A stretch of DNA of 6,716 bases from CAZKFN01 sp964552035 (GTDB taxonomy: Bacteria > Bacteroidota > Bacteroidia > Flavobacteriales_E > Vicingaceae). The stretch spans positions 1-6,716 of the forward strand of contig CAZKFN010000104.1 of NCBI GenBank assembly GCA_964552035.1, in the 5' to 3' direction. Position numbers and translations under genes: made by a program. A model generated the notes under the pieces. The model searched no databases and was not told the origin of the DNA. It saw nothing but the letters and a program-made list of their open reading frames with translations. This document shows, one piece after another, positions 5,314 to 6,716 of the stretch (positions within the stretch are counted from its first letter, which is position 1; each line of letters begins with the position of its first letter).

Positions 5314-6716
5314 ATGAACATTTACCAAGATACCATTTGTGCCCTTTCAACTCCTGTAGGCTCAGGAGCTATTGGAGTTATTCGACTATCTGGCCCACGA
5401 GCTATACCTCTTGTTAATGCTTGCTTTAAAGGTAAGGATTTAAGTCTACAAAAAGGTCAAACCCTACATTTTGGAGAAATTATAGATGGTGAAGAAATTA
5501 TTGATGAAGTTTTAATTAGCTTATTTAGAGGTCCTCACTCCTATACCGGAGAAGATGTGATCGAAATTTCTTGTCACGGTTCTTCGTATATCATTTCTAA
5601 GTTGATAAATCTTTTTATAAGAAAAGGAGCTAGAATAGCTGAGCCCGGAGAATATACCATGCGTGCGTTTACCAACGGCAAAATGGATTTGGCCCAAGCT
5701 GAGGCTGTGGCAGATTTAATTGCATCTGAAAGTAAGGCTGCTCATGATATTGCGCTCCACCAAATGAGAGGCGGGTTTTCTAAAAGAATCATGGAGCTTA
5801 GAGAAGAGTTAATTCACTTTACCTCTATGATTGAATTGGAGTTGGATTTTTCTGAAGAAGATGTTGAATTTGCGGATAGAGATGATTTAAAGGAACTGGT
5901 TAAACGCATCATTCGTTTATGTAAAGAATTGATTGCCTCGTTTGCTACGGGAAATGTAATGAAAAACGGTATTCCTGTTGCTATCATAGGAAAACCCAAT
6001 GTTGGAAAATCTACTTTACTGAATGCTTTACTTCAAGAAGAGCGCGCTATTGTGTCTGATATTGCGGGAACTACTAGGGATAGCATTGAAGATGAAATTA
6101 AGATTGCAGGCATGAGTTTCCGATTTATTGACACAGCGGGAATTCGAGAAACGGATGATGTAGTAGAAAATATTGGTATTCAAAGAACCTTTGAAATGGT
6201 AGATAAAGCCATGATTATTCTCTATTTAGTTGATGCTATTCAAATGGATGAACATCAAGTAAAAGAAATGATTGCTGAAATAAAACAAAGATTAAAGGAT
6301 AAAGACAAAGAGCTTGTTATTTTAGCCAATAAAATAGATAAGGGAGGTTTTGATATAGATCATATTCCTAAAGAAATTCAAAATAAATTCCCTAAAGATA
6401 TTAAAACCTTATACATATCTGCTTTAAAACAAAATCACTTAGAGGATTTAACCAATTATTTAGCTGAAAAAGCCAAAGATAAAATGGCAGGTGCAAGTCA
6501 AGTAGTTGTGAGTAATGCTCGACATTATCAAGCATTAAAAAATGCTCAAGAGGCTTTGGAGCGTGTTTTAGATGGTTTAAAGCAGAATATTACCGGTGAC
6601 TTTTTAGCGATAGACATCAGACAGGCTTTATTTTTCTTGGGAGAAATTACGTGTAGTATAGAAATTGATCTGGATATTTTAGTTCATATCTTTTCTAAGT
6701 TTTTTATTGGAAAGTA
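5314..6716 (+). CDS. mnmE: tRNA uridine-5-carboxymethylaminomethyl(34) synthesis GTPase (stop codon cut by window edge)
   Basis: With MnmG, MnmE adds the carboxymethylaminomethyl group (or aminomethyl with ammonium) to C5 of U34 in certain tRNAs, using a folate one-carbon unit and GTP hydrolysis. The reading frame gives 467 residues (E. coli has 454) and ends with TA at the window edge, which fits a stop codon missing one base. The N-terminal folate-binding domain starts MNIYQDTICALSTPVGSGAIGV. It continues with HSYTGEDVIEISCHG and PGEYTMRAFTNGKMDLAQAEA. The G domain carries GKPNVGKS (226-233), GTTRD (252-256), DTAG (273-276) and NKID (339-342). The helical domain returns with DFLAIDIRQALFFLGEIT. 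The ATG at 5314 gives the expected family N-terminus, with no better start nearby. One oddity: the invariant C-terminal Cys-Ile-Gly-Lys reads Phe-Ile-Gly-Lys, and residues 447-458 are unlike the family. It is divergent from acpH, and mnmA lies about 0.7 kb upstream. Confidence 0.94.
   Translation, partial: MNIYQDTICALSTPVGSGAIGVIRLSGPRAIPLVNACFKGKDLSLQKGQTLHFGEIIDGEEIIDEVLISLFRGPHSYTGEDVIEISCHGSSYIISKLINLFIRKGARIAEPGEYTMRAFTNGKMDLAQAEAVADLIASESKAAHDIALHQMRGGFSKRIMELREELIHFTSMIELELDFSEEDVEFADRDDLKELVKRIIRLCKELIASFATGNVMKNGIPVAIIGKPNVGKSTLLNALLQEERAIVSDIAGTTRDSIEDEIKIAGMSFRFIDTAGIRETDDVVENIGIQRTFEMVDKAMIILYLVDAIQMDEHQVKEMIAEIKQRLKDKDKELVILANKIDKGGFDIDHIPKEIQNKFPKDIKTLYISALKQNHLEDLTNYLAEKAKDKMAGASQVVVSNARHYQALKNAQEALERVLDGLKQNITGDFLAIDIRQALFFLGEITCSIEIDLDILVHIFSKFFIGK

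Noticed and set aside
5814..5999. Minus-strand 61-codon frame inside mnmE
   Set aside because: Antisense to the conserved mnmE frame just before the Walker A motif; a low-complexity Ser-rich shadow.
1..6716. A novel multi-gene system such as defence, toxin-antitoxin, mobile element or CRISPR
   Set aside because: Every open frame that looks real is a known housekeeping family, there are no spaced repeats, transposase or terminal repeats, and base composition is even apart from the short island at 679-802.

Overview
This window looks like an ordinary housekeeping stretch of a low-GC member of the Bacteroidota, most likely Flavobacteriales. Four things point that way. The leaders are A/T-rich and lack Shine-Dalgarno sequences. 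Elements matching the Bacteroidota promoter pattern (TTG, about 17-23 bases, TAnnTTTG) lie in front of sucD and rarA, with poorer copies before mnmA and mnmE. MnmA carries an extra segment that I recall from flavobacterial homologues. The secreted cyclophilin has a lipoprotein signal. I assigned the lineage from these traits and my memory of the protein families, without any search.

Layout: (1) Bases 1-591 are the 3' part of a lipoprotein peptidyl-prolyl isomerase of the cyclophilin type on the plus strand. Its N-terminus lies outside the window, and a clear terminator follows. (2) Bases 592-1026 form a 435-base gap between converging genes. It holds one terminator for each side and, between them, a GC-richer island with nested inverted repeats that no gene explains. 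(3) sucD (succinyl-CoA synthetase alpha) and rarA (AAA+ replication-recombination ATPase) follow on the minus strand. They point the same way, but sucD has its own promoter-like element. (4) mnmA (tRNA 2-thiouridylase) is divergent from rarA on the plus strand. (5) acpH (ACP phosphodiesterase) is convergent to mnmA on the minus strand. (6) mnmE (tRNA modification GTPase) is divergent from acpH on the plus strand. It runs to the right edge, where its stop codon is cut after two bases.

Functionally, mnmA and mnmE belong together: they modify position 2 and position 5 of the same wobble uridine (U34) in certain tRNAs. The other genes are independent housekeeping functions: TCA cycle, stalled-fork handling, ACP prosthetic-group removal and extracytoplasmic protein folding. 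I see no mobile element, CRISPR array, rRNA or tRNA, and no sign of a new multi-gene system. The two items most worth a second look are the unusual C-terminus of MnmE, where the expected C-terminal cysteine is replaced by phenylalanine, and the GC-rich structured island at about 679-802.
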